A stretch of DNA of 64,000 nucleotides. Origin: Collimonas sp. OK412 (GTDB taxonomy: Bacteria; Pseudomonadota; Gammaproteobacteria; Burkholderiales; Burkholderiaceae_D). The translations under genes were made by a program, and so were the position numbers. The stretch spans positions 62,001 through 126,000 of the forward strand of contig NZ_FOLC01000003.1 of NCBI RefSeq assembly GCF_900112135.1. The letters are read 5' to 3'. The notes under the pieces are model-generated. The model had not been told where the DNA came from and made no database searches. It saw only the letters and a list, made by a program, of their open reading frames with translations. Shown one piece after another: positions 33,174 to 43,197 of this stretch. Within the stretch, counting starts at the first letter, position 1. Every line of letters begins with the position of its first letter.

Positions 33174-34117
33174 CAGTCGCGCACCCCGGACAAGCCGCGC
33201 GGGCGCAGCAGCATGGCCAGCACCAGCAGCAGGTACGGCAACACCGGCGCCAGCTGGGCCAGCGTCAGTTGCAGCAGCGGGTAGGCGGCTGCATCAGGAT
33301 TGAGCGCCACGCCCCAATGCGCCAGGGCGCCGGCCAGGGATACATCCAGCGCCACCGCGTACGTCTGCAGGATCCCGATCAGCAGCGAAGCCATGAACGC
33401 CCCGCGCAGCGAACCGAGGCCGCCGACCACCACCACCACGAAAATGATGCTGCCGACCCCGGCCGCCATGCCCGGCTCGGTGACAAAGGCATTGCCGCCG
33501 ACCACGCCCGCCAACCCAGCCAGGCTGCAACCGGCCGCAAACACCAGTGTGAAAATCCGCGGCACGTCATGCCCGAGCGCTTCCACCATCTGCGGATGCG
33601 TCAGCGCCGCCTGGATCAGCAGGCCGATGCGCGAACGTTTCAGCAGCCAGGCCGCTGTCAGCAAGACCAGCAACGCCAGCAGCATCATGAAGCCGCGGTA
33701 GATGGGAAACGTGGTGGCATAAAACGTGAATAGCGGGCCATCCAGCTGCGCCGGAATCGCATACGGCAGCGCCGCTTTGCCCCAGGCCAGCTGCACCAGC
33801 TCGACGATCAGGTAAGACAGGCCGAAAGTAAACAGCAGCTCCGCTACCTGCCCATGGCGCCGCACATGGCGCAGTCCGAAGCGCTCGACCAGCGCCCCCA
33901 GCAGGCCGGTCAGCAGCGGCGCCAGCAGCAGCGCCGGCCAGAAGCCCAGCCTGGTGCTGATCGCATAGGCGAAATACGCGCCCAGCATGTAAAAACTCGC
34001 ATGCGCGAAATTGAGCACGCCCAGCATGCTGAAAATCAGCGTCAGTCCCGACGACAGCAGGAACAGCAGCAAGCCGTAGCTGAGGCCGTTGAGCAAAGTA
34101 ATGAGGGTAAATTCCAT
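33173..34117 (-). CDS. livH: ABC transporter permease LivH
   Basis: 314 residues, about eight membrane segments. It begins MEFTLITLLNGLSYGLLLFLLSSGLTLIFSMLG-like, with the NFAHASFYMLGAYFA signature and coupling region QAALTHPQMVEALGHDVPRI. First gene of the set; no periplasmic binding-protein gene lies upstream. Instead a minisatellite and a divergent DUF2239 gene follow to the right. Confidence 0.92.
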   Translation of the reverse strand: MEFTLITLLNGLSYGLLLFLLSSGLTLIFSMLGVLNFAHASFYMLGAYFAYAISTRLGFWPALLLAPLLTGLLGALVERFGLRHVRRHGQVAELLFTFGLSYLIVELVQLAWGKAALPYAIPAQLDGPLFTFYATTFPIYRGFMMLLALLVLLTAAWLLKRSRIGLLIQAALTHPQMVEALGHDVPRIFTLVFAAGCSLAGLAGVVGGNAFVTEPGMAAGVGSIIFVVVVVGGLGSLRGAFMASLLIGILQTYAVALDVSLAGALAHWGVALNPDAAAYPLLQLTLAQLAPVLPYLLLVLAMLLRPRGLSGVRD

Positions 34118-34130
34118 TGCGCAGGATGAT

Positions 34131-34156
34131 GAGAGACGGTAATGAGAGACGGTAAT
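34131..34156. repeat. Two 13-bp direct repeats
   Basis: GAGAGACGGTAAT occurs twice back to back just upstream of livH, bordering the longer minisatellite. Confidence 0.7.
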
Positions 34157-34176
34157 GACAGGCAGTGCGGCATTCT

Positions 34177-34281
34177 ACCGGTTTGCCGGCCACCGGTTTG
34201 CCGGCCACCGGTTTGCCGGCCACCGGTTTGCCGGCCACCGGTTCGCCGGCCACCGGTTCGCCGGCCGCCGGTTTGCCGGCC
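34177..34281. repeat. Minisatellite, 7 x 15 bp
   Basis: Seven head-to-tail copies of a 15-bp unit ACCGGTTTGCCGGCC. Units 1-4 are identical, units 5 and 6 have TTCG in place of TTTG, and unit 7 begins with G. Each unit contains two palindromes, ACCGGT and GCCGGC. It lies between livH and the DUF2239 gene, so copy number could affect livH expression. One minus-strand frame reads AGKPV repeats but has no gene-like context. Confidence 0.95.
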
Positions 34282-34312
34282 ATGGTTAATGTCAGTCGAA
34301 TATTTTTACCAA

Positions 34313-34355
34313 GGTAATATTGACCCATCAATTAAACCAGGGTAATATTAACTCA
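34313..34355 (+). promoter_or_regulatory. Promoter of the DUF2239 gene with repeated GGTAATATT
   Basis: TTGACC (34320-34325), 17 bp and TAATAT (34343-34348) give a near-consensus sigma70 promoter. GGTAATATT occurs at 34313 and 34341, once before the -35 and once over the -10, with a related inverted AATATT...ACC just upstream. This suggests repression by a protein bound to both repeats, possibly the product itself. Confidence 0.6.
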
Positions 34356-34378
34356 CCTAAACAGATCACGAGAATCCG

Positions 34379-34993
34379 ATGAACCAGATTACCCCGCACC
34401 AGGTTATCGCCTTTGCCGGCGCCAACCGTATTGCTTCCGGCCAGCTGGAGCTGGTGGCGCTGAAAGCAAAAGAACTGATCGACCGGAATGACTCGGCAAG
34501 CATCTTGATCTTCGACGGCGTCACCAGCGAACAGGTCGAAATCGATTTCCGCGGCAGCGCCGAGCAGGTATTGCAGCGCCTGTCCGCTACGGAAGCCGTC
34601 GCCGCGGCAGCAGAAACAAGCGTCGACGCGCAGGAAACGGCGCGTGGCCCGGGACGTCCGAAACTGGGCGTCGTCGGCCGCGAGGTCACCCTGCTGCCGC
34701 GTCACTGGGCCTGGCTCAACCAGCAGCCGGGCGGCGCTTCGGTGGCGCTGCGCAAGCTGGTCGAAGATGCAAAACGTCGTAGCGAAGAGCGCGACCAGGT
34801 ACGCAAGGCGCAAGAATACGCTTACCGTTTCATGTCAGCCATGGCCGGCAACCAGGCCAATTTTGAAGAGGCGACGCGCGCCTTTTTTGCCGGCGACCAG
34901 TCGCGCTTCGAAGAATTGAGCGAACCATGGCAGATCGACATCCGCGATCACGCCAGGACCTTGGCCGCCAGAGCCTTCGCTTCAGCCGAATAA
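34379..34993 (+). CDS. DUF2239 family protein
   Basis: 204 residues. The N-terminal ~70 residues form an alpha/beta domain. The centre has [24 protein letters not shown], typical of DUF2239. The C-terminal half is helical. The GRPK plus short helical core resembles DNA-binding CopG/RHH-like elements, so a regulatory role is possible; none is known. Starts 24 bp after its expected transcription start. selO follows after 65 bp on the same strand. Confidence 0.8.
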   Translation: MNQITPHQVIAFAGANRIASGQLELVALKAKELIDRNDSASILIFDGVTSEQVEIDFRGSAEQVLQRLSATEAVAAAAETSVDAQETARGPGRPKLGVVGREVTLLPRHWAWLNQQPGGASVALRKLVEDAKRRSEERDQVRKAQEYAYRFMSAMAGNQANFEEATRAFFAGDQSRFEELSEPWQIDIRDHARTLAARAFASAE

Positions 34994-35058
34994 AAACGGT
35001 AAACGGCCGCCGTGCGATACTTGGATTTTCCCTTCTTGCCATCAGGATCAATGCAGTC

Positions 35059-36555
35059 ATGAACAACCGCCTGGCTTTCCCCGAAGCGACCGGAATCGCG
35101 CATCTACGCTTCGCCAACGCATTTGCCAGCCTGCCCGCTGCCTTTTATACAAGGCTTGCGCCGACACCGCTGCCCGCGCCCTACCTGGTCGCCGCCAGCG
35201 AACAAGCCGCGCAGCTGATCGGACTGGCGCCGCCGGCATGCGCCAGCGAGGACTTCATCCAGACGTTCTCCGGCAACCGCGCCGCCGCCGATTCACAGTC
35301 GTTGGCGGCAGTCTATTCCGGCCACCAGTTCGGCGTCTGGGCCGGGCAATTGGGAGACGGCCGCGCCATCCTGCTGGGCGACGTCGCCGCCAGCGACGGC
35401 GGGCGGCTGGAGCTGCAGCTCAAAGGATCCGGCGCAACGCCCTATTCGCGCATGGGCGACGGCCGCGCCGTGCTGCGCTCGTCGATCCGCGAATACCTGT
35501 GCTCGGAAGCCATGGCGGCGCTTGGCATCCCTACTTCGCGCGCCTTGTCGGTGATCGGTTCCGACCAGCTGGCGATGCGGGAGCGGCCCGAAACCACCGC
35601 CGTGGTGACGCGCATGGCGCCCAGCTTCGTGCGCTTCGGTTCGTTCGAGCACTGGTATTACAACAACCGCCGCGAGGAACTGAAAACCCTGGCCGACCAT
35701 GTGATCGCCGGTTTTTACCCGGAACTGCAGGCGGCAAGCAATCCTTACCAGGCGCTACTGGCCGAAGTGACACGCCGCACCGCGCAGCTGATGGCGCAAT
35801 GGCAGGCGGTCGGCTTCATGCACGGCGTGATGAATACCGACAACATGTCGATCCTCGGCCTGACCCTGGATTACGGCCCGTTCGGCTTCATGGAAGCCTA
35901 CGACCCGGGCCATATCTGCAACCATACCGACCAGCAAGGCCGCTACGCCTACGCCAGGCAGCCGCAGATCGGCCATTGGAACTGCTTTGCCCTGGGCCAG
36001 GCGCTGTTGCCGCTGATCGGCAGCGTCGAGGAAACCGAAGCTGCGCTGGGCAACTATCAGGCCATATACGGCGCCAAGCTGGATGAATTGCTGCATGCCA
36101 AGCTGGGCCTGGCGTCGCGCCAGCCTGACGACGATAAATTGCTGGACGCCATGTTTGCCCTGATGCAGGGCAGCCACGTCGATTTCACCCTGTTTTTCCG
36201 CCGGCTCGGCAATTTGCGCCTGGACGGCAGCGGCGGCGACGAAGCCCTGCGCGACCTGTTTATCGACCGTGCGGCATTTGACGCCTGGGCGTTACAATAC
36301 CGGGCGCGCCTGAAACTGGAAAACAGCCAGGACCGGAGCCGCAAGCTTGCCATGGATGCAAGCAACCCCAAATATGTGTTGCGAAACTATTTGGCGCAAA
36401 CCGCTATCGAAAGAGCGCAGGAGAAAGACTTCTCGGAAGTCAGGAAACTGCAGCAGATTCTTGAAAACCCGTTTGACGAACAGCCGCAACATGCCCGGTA
36501 CGCCGAATTGCCCCCTGACTGGGCGCGCGGGCTGGAAGTCAGTTGTTCGTCCTAG
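35059..36555 (+). CDS. selO: SelO/YdiU pseudokinase (protein AMPylase)
   Basis: 498 residues. The family has a kinase fold but transfers AMP from ATP to Ser/Thr/Tyr of target proteins, linked to redox stress. Visible elements are [18 protein letters not shown] (glycine-rich loop region), [13 protein letters not shown], and the catalytic block [23 protein letters not shown]. The ATG at 35059 gives the normal family length; an upstream ATG at 34927 overlaps DUF2239. In eukaryotes a C-terminal Sec is typical; here the protein ends CSS with a Cys. msrB follows 16 bp later. Confidence 0.94.
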   Translation: MNNRLAFPEATGIAHLRFANAFASLPAAFYTRLAPTPLPAPYLVAASEQAAQLIGLAPPACASEDFIQTFSGNRAAADSQSLAAVYSGHQFGVWAGQLGDGRAILLGDVAASDGGRLELQLKGSGATPYSRMGDGRAVLRSSIREYLCSEAMAALGIPTSRALSVIGSDQLAMRERPETTAVVTRMAPSFVRFGSFEHWYYNNRREELKTLADHVIAGFYPELQAASNPYQALLAEVTRRTAQLMAQWQAVGFMHGVMNTDNMSILGLTLDYGPFGFMEAYDPGHICNHTDQQGRYAYARQPQIGHWNCFALGQALLPLIGSVEETEAALGNYQAIYGAKLDELLHAKLGLASRQPDDDKLLDAMFALMQGSHVDFTLFFRRLGNLRLDGSGGDEALRDLFIDRAAFDAWALQYRARLKLENSQDRSRKLAMDASNPKYVLRNYLAQTAIERAQEKDFSEVRKLQQILENPFDEQPQHARYAELPPDWARGLEVSCSS

Positions 36556-36571
36556 ATTGGATTAAAACGTT

Positions 36572-36970
36572 ATGAGCAGCAAAGTCATCAAAACCGACGC
36601 CGAATGGCGCGCCGAGCTGGAACCGATGGAATACGAAGTAACCCGCCACGCCGCCACCGAACGGGCGTTCACCGGCAAGTTCTGGGATCATCACGAGCAT
36701 GGCGTCTATACCTGCGTATGCTGCAGCACGCCCTTGTTCGAATCGGACGCCAAGTTCGATTCCGGCTGCGGCTGGCCGAGCTATTTCAAGGCGATCAATC
36801 CTGACAATGTCGAAGAGCGCGTCGACCGCAGCCATGGCATGATGCGCACTGAAATTTTATGCAAGGTGTGCGACGCCCATCTCGGCCACGTATTTCCCGA
36901 CGGCCCGCCGCCAACCGGCCTGCGTTACTGCATCAATTCGGCGTCGCTGCGTTTTGATCCCGCCGGCTGA
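36572..36970 (+). CDS. msrB: Peptide-methionine (R)-S-oxide reductase MsrB
   Basis: 132 residues. It reduces methionine-R-sulfoxide in proteins. Catalytic Cys120 is in RYCINSASL; the zinc ligands are two CxxC pairs (Cys48/Cys51 and Cys97/Cys100), and Cys66 in SGCGWPS can act as resolving residue. Length is standard. The 16-bp gap to selO suggests cotranscription of two redox-protective genes. Confidence 0.96.
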   Translation: MSSKVIKTDAEWRAELEPMEYEVTRHAATERAFTGKFWDHHEHGVYTCVCCSTPLFESDAKFDSGCGWPSYFKAINPDNVEERVDRSHGMMRTEILCKVCDAHLGHVFPDGPPPTGLRYCINSASLRFDPAG

Positions 36971-37016
36971 TGCACGCGCTGACCACCATTTATCCTGACT
37001 GAAAGCAAAAACACCC

Positions 37017-37649
37017 ATGAAGTTCCTGTTCGACCTGTTCCCGGTAATCCTTTTTTTCGGTATCTTCAAATGGAGCGAAGGCAACGCCGATGCTGCCCAG
37101 GCACTGGTCAGCCAGTACCTGTCGGGTTTCGTGTCCGGCGGCGTGGTCACCGCCACGCAAGCGCCGGTGCTGCTGGCTACCGCGGTGGCGATCGTCGCCA
37201 CGATTGCGCAAATCGGCTACCTGCTGCTGCGCCGGAAAAAAGTCGATGCGATGCTGTGGGTATCCCTGGTCATCATCTGCGTCTTCGGCGGCGCCACCAT
37301 CTACTTCCATAACGAAACCTTCATCAAATGGAAGCCGACCGTCTTGTACTGGGCATTCGCGGCGGCATTGCTGATCAGCCAGGTGCTGCTCAAGAAGAAC
37401 CTGATCCGCACCATGATGGAAAAGCAGATCGCCCTGCCCGACCCGATCTGGCCGCGGGTCGGCTTTGCCTGGATCGCCTTCTTCATCGCCATGGGCTGCC
37501 TGAACCTGTACATCGCCTTCAATTTCCCGACCGCTACCTGGGTCAACTTCAAGCTGTTCGGCGGCATGGGACTGATGTTTGCCTTCGTGATCGGCCAAAG
37601 CATCCTGCTCTCCAAATACATCAAGGACCCAGATGAACCCAAGACTTGA
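37017..37649 (+). CDS. yciB: YciB/IspZ family septation protein A
   Basis: 210 residues, about five membrane segments. [19 protein letters not shown] and the [17 protein letters not shown] region are typical of YciB, an inner-membrane protein that affects septation and envelope synthesis. bolA overlaps its last 17 bases. The yciB-bolA-parvulin order is common in betaproteobacteria. Confidence 0.93.
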   Translation: MKFLFDLFPVILFFGIFKWSEGNADAAQALVSQYLSGFVSGGVVTATQAPVLLATAVAIVATIAQIGYLLLRRKKVDAMLWVSLVIICVFGGATIYFHNETFIKWKPTVLYWAFAAALLISQVLLKKNLIRTMMEKQIALPDPIWPRVGFAWIAFFIAMGCLNLYIAFNFPTATWVNFKLFGGMGLMFAFVIGQSILLSKYIKDPDEPKT

Positions 37650-37911
37650 TACCATTCGTAACAAATTGACAGCGGCGCTGGCGCCGTCGGAATGTATAGT
37701 TGAGGACGAATCGGCGCTGCATGTGGGACACGCCGGTGCTGCATCAGGCGGCGGACACTATAAAGTACGGATAGTTTGCGCAGTTTTTGAAGGACAAAAC
37801 CGCTTAAATCGGCATAGGCTGGTGTATGATTGCTTGGCTGATATGATGCAAACTGAAATTCATGCATTGGCTATCACTGCACTGGCTCCATCTGAAACCA
37901 AAGCTGCGTAA
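37633..37911 (+). CDS. bolA: BolA family protein
   Basis: 92 residues. BolA-like proteins have a small KH-like fold and act in Fe-S cluster handling with monothiol glutaredoxins. The conserved His (HYKVRIV and RHRLVYDCL) and the [14 protein letters not shown] helix are visible. It overlaps yciB, so translation is coupled. Confidence 0.9.
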   Translation: MNPRLDTIRNKLTAALAPSECIVEDESALHVGHAGAASGGGHYKVRIVCAVFEGQNRLNRHRLVYDCLADMMQTEIHALAITALAPSETKAA

Positions 37912-38016
37912 AACATAAGTGATCTTAAAGAATAATTGCCCTTCAAACACACTTCAGTTATTCTGCCCTTGCCTCGCATTGATTTATTAACAACCTCCCC
38001 AATTTAGGATTTGATA

Positions 38017-38796
38017 ATGACATTTAAACCTTCACGTTTACTGGTGGTACTTTTTGCAGCAGCGACTTTGCCTGTTATGGCCCAAAACCTTGCAGTCGTG
38101 AATGGTAAGGCAATCCCTTCGTCGCGCGCCGACATGATGGTCAAGCAATTGTCCGCGCAAGGCGGCCAAGCCGACACCCCGGAACTGCGCAGCATGGTCA
38201 AGGACGAACTGATCAACCGCGAAGTGCTGATCCAGGAAGCCGACAAGCTGGGCTTGGGCAATAACGCCGACGTCAAGGCGCAAGCCGACATCGCCCGCCA
38301 ATCGATCCTGATCCGCGCCCTGGTTGCCGACTTCGTCAAGAAGAACCCGATCAAGGATGCCGACATCCAGGCTGAATACGACAAGTTCAAGGCGCAAGCC
38401 GGCGACAAGGAATATCACGCTCGCCATATCCTGGTTGAAAACGAAGCCGATGCAAAATCCGTCATCACCAAGCTGAAAGCCGGCGGCAAGTTTGAAGACC
38501 TGGCCAAACAATCGAAAGATCCAGGTTCGGCAGCCAACGGCGGCGACCTGGGCTGGGCGACTCCAGCTTCTTTCGTGAAGCCTTTCTCCGATGCGCTGGT
38601 GGCTTTGAAGCCTGGCCAATTGACCGAAACGCCGATCAAGACCCAGTTCGGCTACCACGTGATCAAGCTGGAAGAAGTACGCGCAGCCAAGATTCCTACT
38701 TTGGCTGAAGTCAAACCGCAAATCACTGAAGCCCTGCAACAGAAAAAACTGCAAGCTTACCAAGCTGATCTGCGCGCCAAAGCCAAGGTGCAATAA
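38017..38796 (+). CDS. Periplasmic parvulin-type peptidyl-prolyl isomerase
   Basis: 259 residues. A signal peptide ends near PVMAQ. A SurA/PrsA-like N-terminal helical region is followed by one parvulin domain (about 130-225) with YHARHILVENE, GGDLGWATPASFVKPF and TQFGYHVIKLEE. It assists outer-membrane protein folding. The ATG at 38017 has AGGA at proper spacing; a TTG six bases earlier is less likely. A strong terminator follows. Confidence 0.93.
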   Translation: MTFKPSRLLVVLFAAATLPVMAQNLAVVNGKAIPSSRADMMVKQLSAQGGQADTPELRSMVKDELINREVLIQEADKLGLGNNADVKAQADIARQSILIRALVADFVKKNPIKDADIQAEYDKFKAQAGDKEYHARHILVENEADAKSVITKLKAGGKFEDLAKQSKDPGSAANGGDLGWATPASFVKPFSDALVALKPGQLTETPIKTQFGYHVIKLEEVRAAKIPTLAEVKPQITEALQQKKLQAYQADLRAKAKVQ

Positions 38797-38829
38797 GACC
38801 CCGGCAACAGCAAAACCGCAGTAAATGAA

Positions 38830-38855
38830 AAAGCGCTCCTCGGAGCGCTTTTTTT
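38830..38855 (+). terminator. Intrinsic terminator after the parvulin gene
   Basis: AAAGCGCTC / GAGCGCTTT stem with a short loop and a run of T. It has A on the other side and may also stop minus-strand transcription from purL. Confidence 0.9.
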
Positions 38856-38900
38856 ATGCCCCGGCCATGCCGCGAACGGCATGGCCAGCCGGCCTGGCGA

Positions 38901-41900
38901 TTATCCCACCCACTTGCGCGCATTGCGGAACATGCGCATCCATGGCGAATCCTCGCCCCACGAATCAGGGTGCCACGATTGCTGCACGGTGCGGAACACC
39001 CGCTCGGCGTGCGGCATGCAGACCGTGAAGCGGCCGTCCGGCGTAGTCACCGCGGTGATGCCTTGCGGCGAACCGTTCGGGTTGTACGGATAAGCTTCGC
39101 TCACCTGCCCCTTGTTGTCGACAAAGCGCATGGCGACCAGCGCTTCCTTGATATCGCCGGTTTGCGAGAAATCGGCAAAACCTTCGCCGTGGGCGATGGC
39201 GATGGCGCTTTGGGTGCCGGCCATGTCTTGCAGGAAAATCGATGGCGACGATTCCACCTGCACCATCGAGAAACGCGCCTCGAATTTTTCCGACTTGTTG
39301 CGGGTGAACTTCGGCCATGCCTGGGCGCCGGGGATGATCGCCTTCAGGTTGCTCATCATCTGGCAGCCGTTGCAGACGCCCAGCGCAAAGGTGTCGCCGC
39401 GCTGGAAGAACAGCGAGAACTGCTCCGCCAGCTTGGCGTTGAACAGGATCGTCTTGGCCCAGCCCTCGCCGGCGCCCAGCACGTCGCCGTACGAGAAACC
39501 GCCGACCGCGATGAAACCCTTGAAATCGTCGAGCCGCGCGCGGCCGGCGATGAGGTCGCTCATGTGGACGTCGACCGCGGAGAAACCGGCCTGGTGCATG
39601 ACATAAGCAGTCTCTACATGCGAGTTGACGCCCTGCTCGCGCAAGATCGCCACGCGCGGCTTGGCCGCCAGGTTGAGGAAAGGCGCGGCGATATTGTCTT
39701 GCAGGTCGAACGGCACGACCGGCGTGATGCCAGGATCGGCGGCATCCAGGATGCGGTCGTATTCGGCATCGGCGCTGGCCGGATTGTCGCGCAGGCGGGC
39801 GATGCGCCAGCTGGTTTCGCTCCACAGGCGCTGCAGCGCTATGCGGGTCTGGCTGTAGATGGTCTTGGCGTCGCGGCTGAACTCGATGACGTCGCGCGTG
39901 TTCGGCTTGCCGATGATGTGGCTGCAAGCGCCGAGGTTGAAGCTGCGCAGCACGTTCATGACTTCCGACTTCTGTTCGGCGCGCACTTGCAGCACCGCGC
40001 CCAGTTCTTCGCTGAACAGCGCGCGCAAGGTCAGTTCATTGCGGCGCTCGGCCACCTGGCCGGTCCAGTTCTTGGAATCGCCCCAGTCGGCTGCGTGCTC
40101 GCTTTCCATGGTCAGGATATCGAGATTGATCGACAGGCCGCTGTGGCCGGCGAACGCCATCTCGCACAAGGAAGTGAACAGGCCGCCGTCGGAACGGTCA
40201 TGGTAGGCCAGCAGTTTCTGTTCGCTGTTCAATTGCTGGATCGCGGCGAAGAAAGCCTTCAGGTCTTCCGCACTGTCGACGTCCGGCGTTTCATTGCCGA
40301 TCTGCTGCATCACCTGGGTCAGCGCCGAAGCGCCCATGCGGTTCTTGCCGCGGCCGAGGTCGACCAGGATGATGGCGGTATCGCCGAGATCGGTGCGCAG
40401 CTGCGGCGTCAGCGAACGGCGCACATCGCTCACCGGCGCGAATGCGGAGACGATCAGCGACACCGGTGAGGTCACCGCCTTGGCCTGGCCGTCGTCATTC
40501 CAGGTAGTGCGCATCGACAGCGAATCCTTGCCGACCGGGATGCTGATGCCCAGCGCCGGGCACAACTCCATGCCGATCGCCTTGACGGTATCGAACAAGG
40601 CGGCGTCCTGGCCTGGCTGGCCGCAGGCAGCCATCCAGTTGGCGGACAGCTTGACGTCGGAAATATCGGCAATCGCCGCGGCAGCGATGTTGGTCAAGGC
40701 TTCGCCGACCGCCATGCGGCCCGATGCGGCGGCATTGATGACCGCCAGCGGCGTACGCTCGCCCATCGCCATCGCTTCGCCCAGGTAGCCCTCGAAACTC
40801 ATGCTGGTGACCGCGCAGTCGGCGACCGGGATCTGCCATGGGCCGACCATCTGGTCGCGCACCGAAGTCGCGCCCACGGTACGGTCGCCGATGGTAATCA
40901 GGAAGGATTTGTCGGCCACCGTCGGCAGCTTCAGCACGCGCTGCGAGACTTCCAGCAGGTCCATGCCGGTCAGGTCGACCGCCGGCAAGGTCGGATTCAA
41001 GCGAATGACGTCGCGCTGCATCTTGGGCGGCTTGCCGAGCAGGACGTCCATCGGCATGTCGACCGGATTGCTCATTTGACTATCACTGTGCTGCGGATCG
41101 ATCACCTTCAGCTGGCGCTCTTCGGTAGCCGTGCCGACCACCGCGAACAGGCAGCGCTCGCGCTGGCAGAAATACTCGAACAGCGGCAGGCTTTCCGGCG
41201 CGATCGCCAGCACATAGCGTTCCTGCGATTCATTGCTCCAGATTTCCTTGGGCGCCATGCCGCTTTCTTCCAGCGGTACTTTGCGCAAATCGAAAATCGC
41301 GCCGCGCTTGGCGTCGTTGGTGATTTCCGGGAAAGCGTTGGACAAGCCGCCGGCGCCGACGTCATGGATCGACAGGATAGGATTCTTGTCGTCCATGGCC
41401 CAGCAGGCGTTGATCACTTCCTGGGCGCGCCGTTCCATTTCTGGATTGCCACGCTGGACCGAATCGAAATCGAGGTCGGCGGTATTCGAACCGGTGGCCA
41501 TCGACGATGCCGCGCTGCCGCCCATGCCGATGCGCATGCCGGGACCGCCCAGCTGGATCAGCAGGCTGCCGACCGGCAGTTCGTTCTTCTTGGTGTGCTT
41601 GTCGGAGATGCTGCCGATGCCGCCGGCGATCATGATCGGCTTGTGGTAACCCTGCACATTGCCGCCGACGTTCTGTTCGTAGGTGCGGAAATAACCGCCC
41701 AGGTTGGGCCGGCCGAATTCATTGTTGAACGCAGCGCCGCCAAGCGGACCGTCGATCATGATCTGCAAGGCCGAAGCGATGCGCTCCGGCTTGCCGTACT
41801 GGCTTGCATCCGACTGGCCGGCAGCGGTGGCGTCGCTGGCACTGACGTCAGCTGAATTCTCCCAAGCTTGCTGCGCATCCGGCAGCAGCAGGTTGGATAC

Positions 41901-42932
41901 GGTGAAACCGGTCAAGCCAGCTTTCGGCTTGGCGCCGCGGCCGGTTGCGCCCTCGTCGCGGATCTCGCCGCCGGCGCCGGTGGAGGCGCCGGGAAACGGC
42001 GAAATCGCGGTCGGATGGTTATGCGTTTCGACTTTCATCAGGATGTGCGTCAGCTCATCCGAAGCACGATAGGTATTGCCTTCCGCCGCGCCGCGCGCGT
42101 AGAAGCGCGACACGGTGGCGCCTTCGATGATCGAGGAATTGTCGCTATAGGCGACGATCGTGCCTTTCGGCTGCAGCTGGTGGGTGTTCTTGATCATCGC
42201 GAACAATGACTTGTCCTGCGCTGCGCCGTCGATAACCCAGTCGGCGTTGAAAATCTTGTGGCGGCAATGTTCGCTGTTGGCTTGCGCGAACATCATCAGC
42301 TCGACATCGGTCGGATTGCGCTTGGCGCTGGTGAAGGCGGCCAGCAGGTAATCTATTTCATCGTCCGACAGCGCCAGGCCCAGCTCGCTGTTGGCCTGTT
42401 CCAGGGCGCCCTTGCCGCCCGCCAGCAAGTCCACGAACGCCAGAGGCTTGGCATCCAGTTCGCGGAACAGGCCGGCCGCCTGTTCGGCGCTGCGCAAGAC
42501 GGTTTCCGTCATGCGGTCGTGCAGCACGTCGGCGATGGCGCGCACGCTGTCGTCGCTGAGTTTCTTGGCGCCGCCCAGCAAGCCGCTCTTCAGTTTCACC
42601 TGGTAGGCAATGCCGCGTTCGATGCGCTTGATATGCGCCATGCCGCAGTTATGGGCGATGTCGGTGGCCTTGCTGGCCCATGGCGAGATGGTGCCGAACC
42701 GCGGAATCACGATGAATTCTTCGCCGCCTTCGCCTGCAGTGAATGGATCGCCATAGGTCAGCAAGGCGTTCAGGCGGCCGATATCGTCCTGGCTGAGCAC
42801 GGTCGAGGCATCGACAAAATGGTCAAAACGCCCGGTCACTTCGACGACATTGCTGTCGATCGCTTGTAACTGGGCTAGAAGACGTTGGGAACGGAAGGCA
42901 GGCAGAGCGTTGGAACCGGGCAAAATCAACAT
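38901..42932 (-). CDS. purL: Phosphoribosylformylglycinamidine synthase PurL (large, single-chain)
   Basis: 1343 residues. Fourth step of purine synthesis: FGAR plus glutamine plus ATP to FGAM. Layout from the N-terminus: a PurS-like part, linker, two FGAM-synthase halves ([31 protein letters not shown]-type block and the second ATP site), and a C-terminal glutamine amidotransferase domain. The amidotransferase has [12 protein letters not shown] (nucleophile Cys) and a His/Glu pair (PHAER). Single-chain architecture is typical of proteobacteria. Transcribed alone from the right. Confidence 0.97.
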   Translation of the reverse strand: MLILPGSNALPAFRSQRLLAQLQAIDSNVVEVTGRFDHFVDASTVLSQDDIGRLNALLTYGDPFTAGEGGEEFIVIPRFGTISPWASKATDIAHNCGMAHIKRIERGIAYQVKLKSGLLGGAKKLSDDSVRAIADVLHDRMTETVLRSAEQAAGLFRELDAKPLAFVDLLAGGKGALEQANSELGLALSDDEIDYLLAAFTSAKRNPTDVELMMFAQANSEHCRHKIFNADWVIDGAAQDKSLFAMIKNTHQLQPKGTIVAYSDNSSIIEGATVSRFYARGAAEGNTYRASDELTHILMKVETHNHPTAISPFPGASTGAGGEIRDEGATGRGAKPKAGLTGFTVSNLLLPDAQQAWENSADVSASDATAAGQSDASQYGKPERIASALQIMIDGPLGGAAFNNEFGRPNLGGYFRTYEQNVGGNVQGYHKPIMIAGGIGSISDKHTKKNELPVGSLLIQLGGPGMRIGMGGSAASSMATGSNTADLDFDSVQRGNPEMERRAQEVINACWAMDDKNPILSIHDVGAGGLSNAFPEITNDAKRGAIFDLRKVPLEESGMAPKEIWSNESQERYVLAIAPESLPLFEYFCQRERCLFAVVGTATEERQLKVIDPQHSDSQMSNPVDMPMDVLLGKPPKMQRDVIRLNPTLPAVDLTGMDLLEVSQRVLKLPTVADKSFLITIGDRTVGATSVRDQMVGPWQIPVADCAVTSMSFEGYLGEAMAMGERTPLAVINAAASGRMAVGEALTNIAAAAIADISDVKLSANWMAACGQPGQDAALFDTVKAIGMELCPALGISIPVGKDSLSMRTTWNDDGQAKAVTSPVSLIVSAFAPVSDVRRSLTPQLRTDLGDTAIILVDLGRGKNRMGASALTQVMQQIGNETPDVDSAEDLKAFFAAIQQLNSEQKLLAYHDRSDGGLFTSLCEMAFAGHSGLSINLDILTMESEHAADWGDSKNWTGQVAERRNELTLRALFSEELGAVLQVRAEQKSEVMNVLRSFNLGACSHIIGKPNTRDVIEFSRDAKTIYSQTRIALQRLWSETSWRIARLRDNPASADAEYDRILDAADPGITPVVPFDLQDNIAAPFLNLAAKPRVAILREQGVNSHVETAYVMHQAGFSAVDVHMSDLIAGRARLDDFKGFIAVGGFSYGDVLGAGEGWAKTILFNAKLAEQFSLFFQRGDTFALGVCNGCQMMSNLKAIIPGAQAWPKFTRNKSEKFEARFSMVQVESSPSIFLQDMAGTQSAIAIAHGEGFADFSQTGDIKEALVAMRFVDNKGQVSEAYPYNPNGSPQGITAVTTPDGRFTVCMPHAERVFRTVQQSWHPDSWGEDSPWMRMFRNARKWVG

Positions 42933-43197
42933 GGCGAGGAGGGAGTTGATGCAGCGTTGCTGCGGGTTAAATCAGAAGCCGCCATTATACAGTGCCGGCC
43001 CGCCCAGCGCCCCAGGGTTGATGACAAAATCACCTTGCCGCCAAACCGGACAAAAGCCGCGGCGAGCGCATAACTCGTTGTTTTAATTAAAACTCGCTGA
43101 AGCGAGATAGGCAAAAAGAATAAAAAATCGGCCAGGACAAGGCAGGCTACCCATTCATGTTAATCTTTTACCAATTACAATCCATCTACTCCGCACG

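Noticed and set aside
34177-34281. Possible CRISPR array
   Set aside because: Units are contiguous 15-bp tandem copies without spacers, and no cas genes are nearby.
33567-34331. Minus-strand frame with AGKPV pentapeptide repeats
   Set aside because: The repeats are a translation of the 15-bp minisatellite, and the rest of the frame is an out-of-frame reading of livH. No ribosome-binding site or family resemblance.
37929-37964. AGAATAA/TTATTCT inverted repeat before the parvulin gene
   Set aside because: Arms of only seven AT-rich bases with a 22-nt gap; could easily arise by chance.
38856-40469. 537-residue plus-strand frame within purL
   Set aside because: Antisense of the PurL amidotransferase end; no start signal or domain.
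42933-43197. RNA gene or riboswitch upstream of purL
   Set aside because: I looked for tRNA-like arms and purine-riboswitch elements and saw none convincing.
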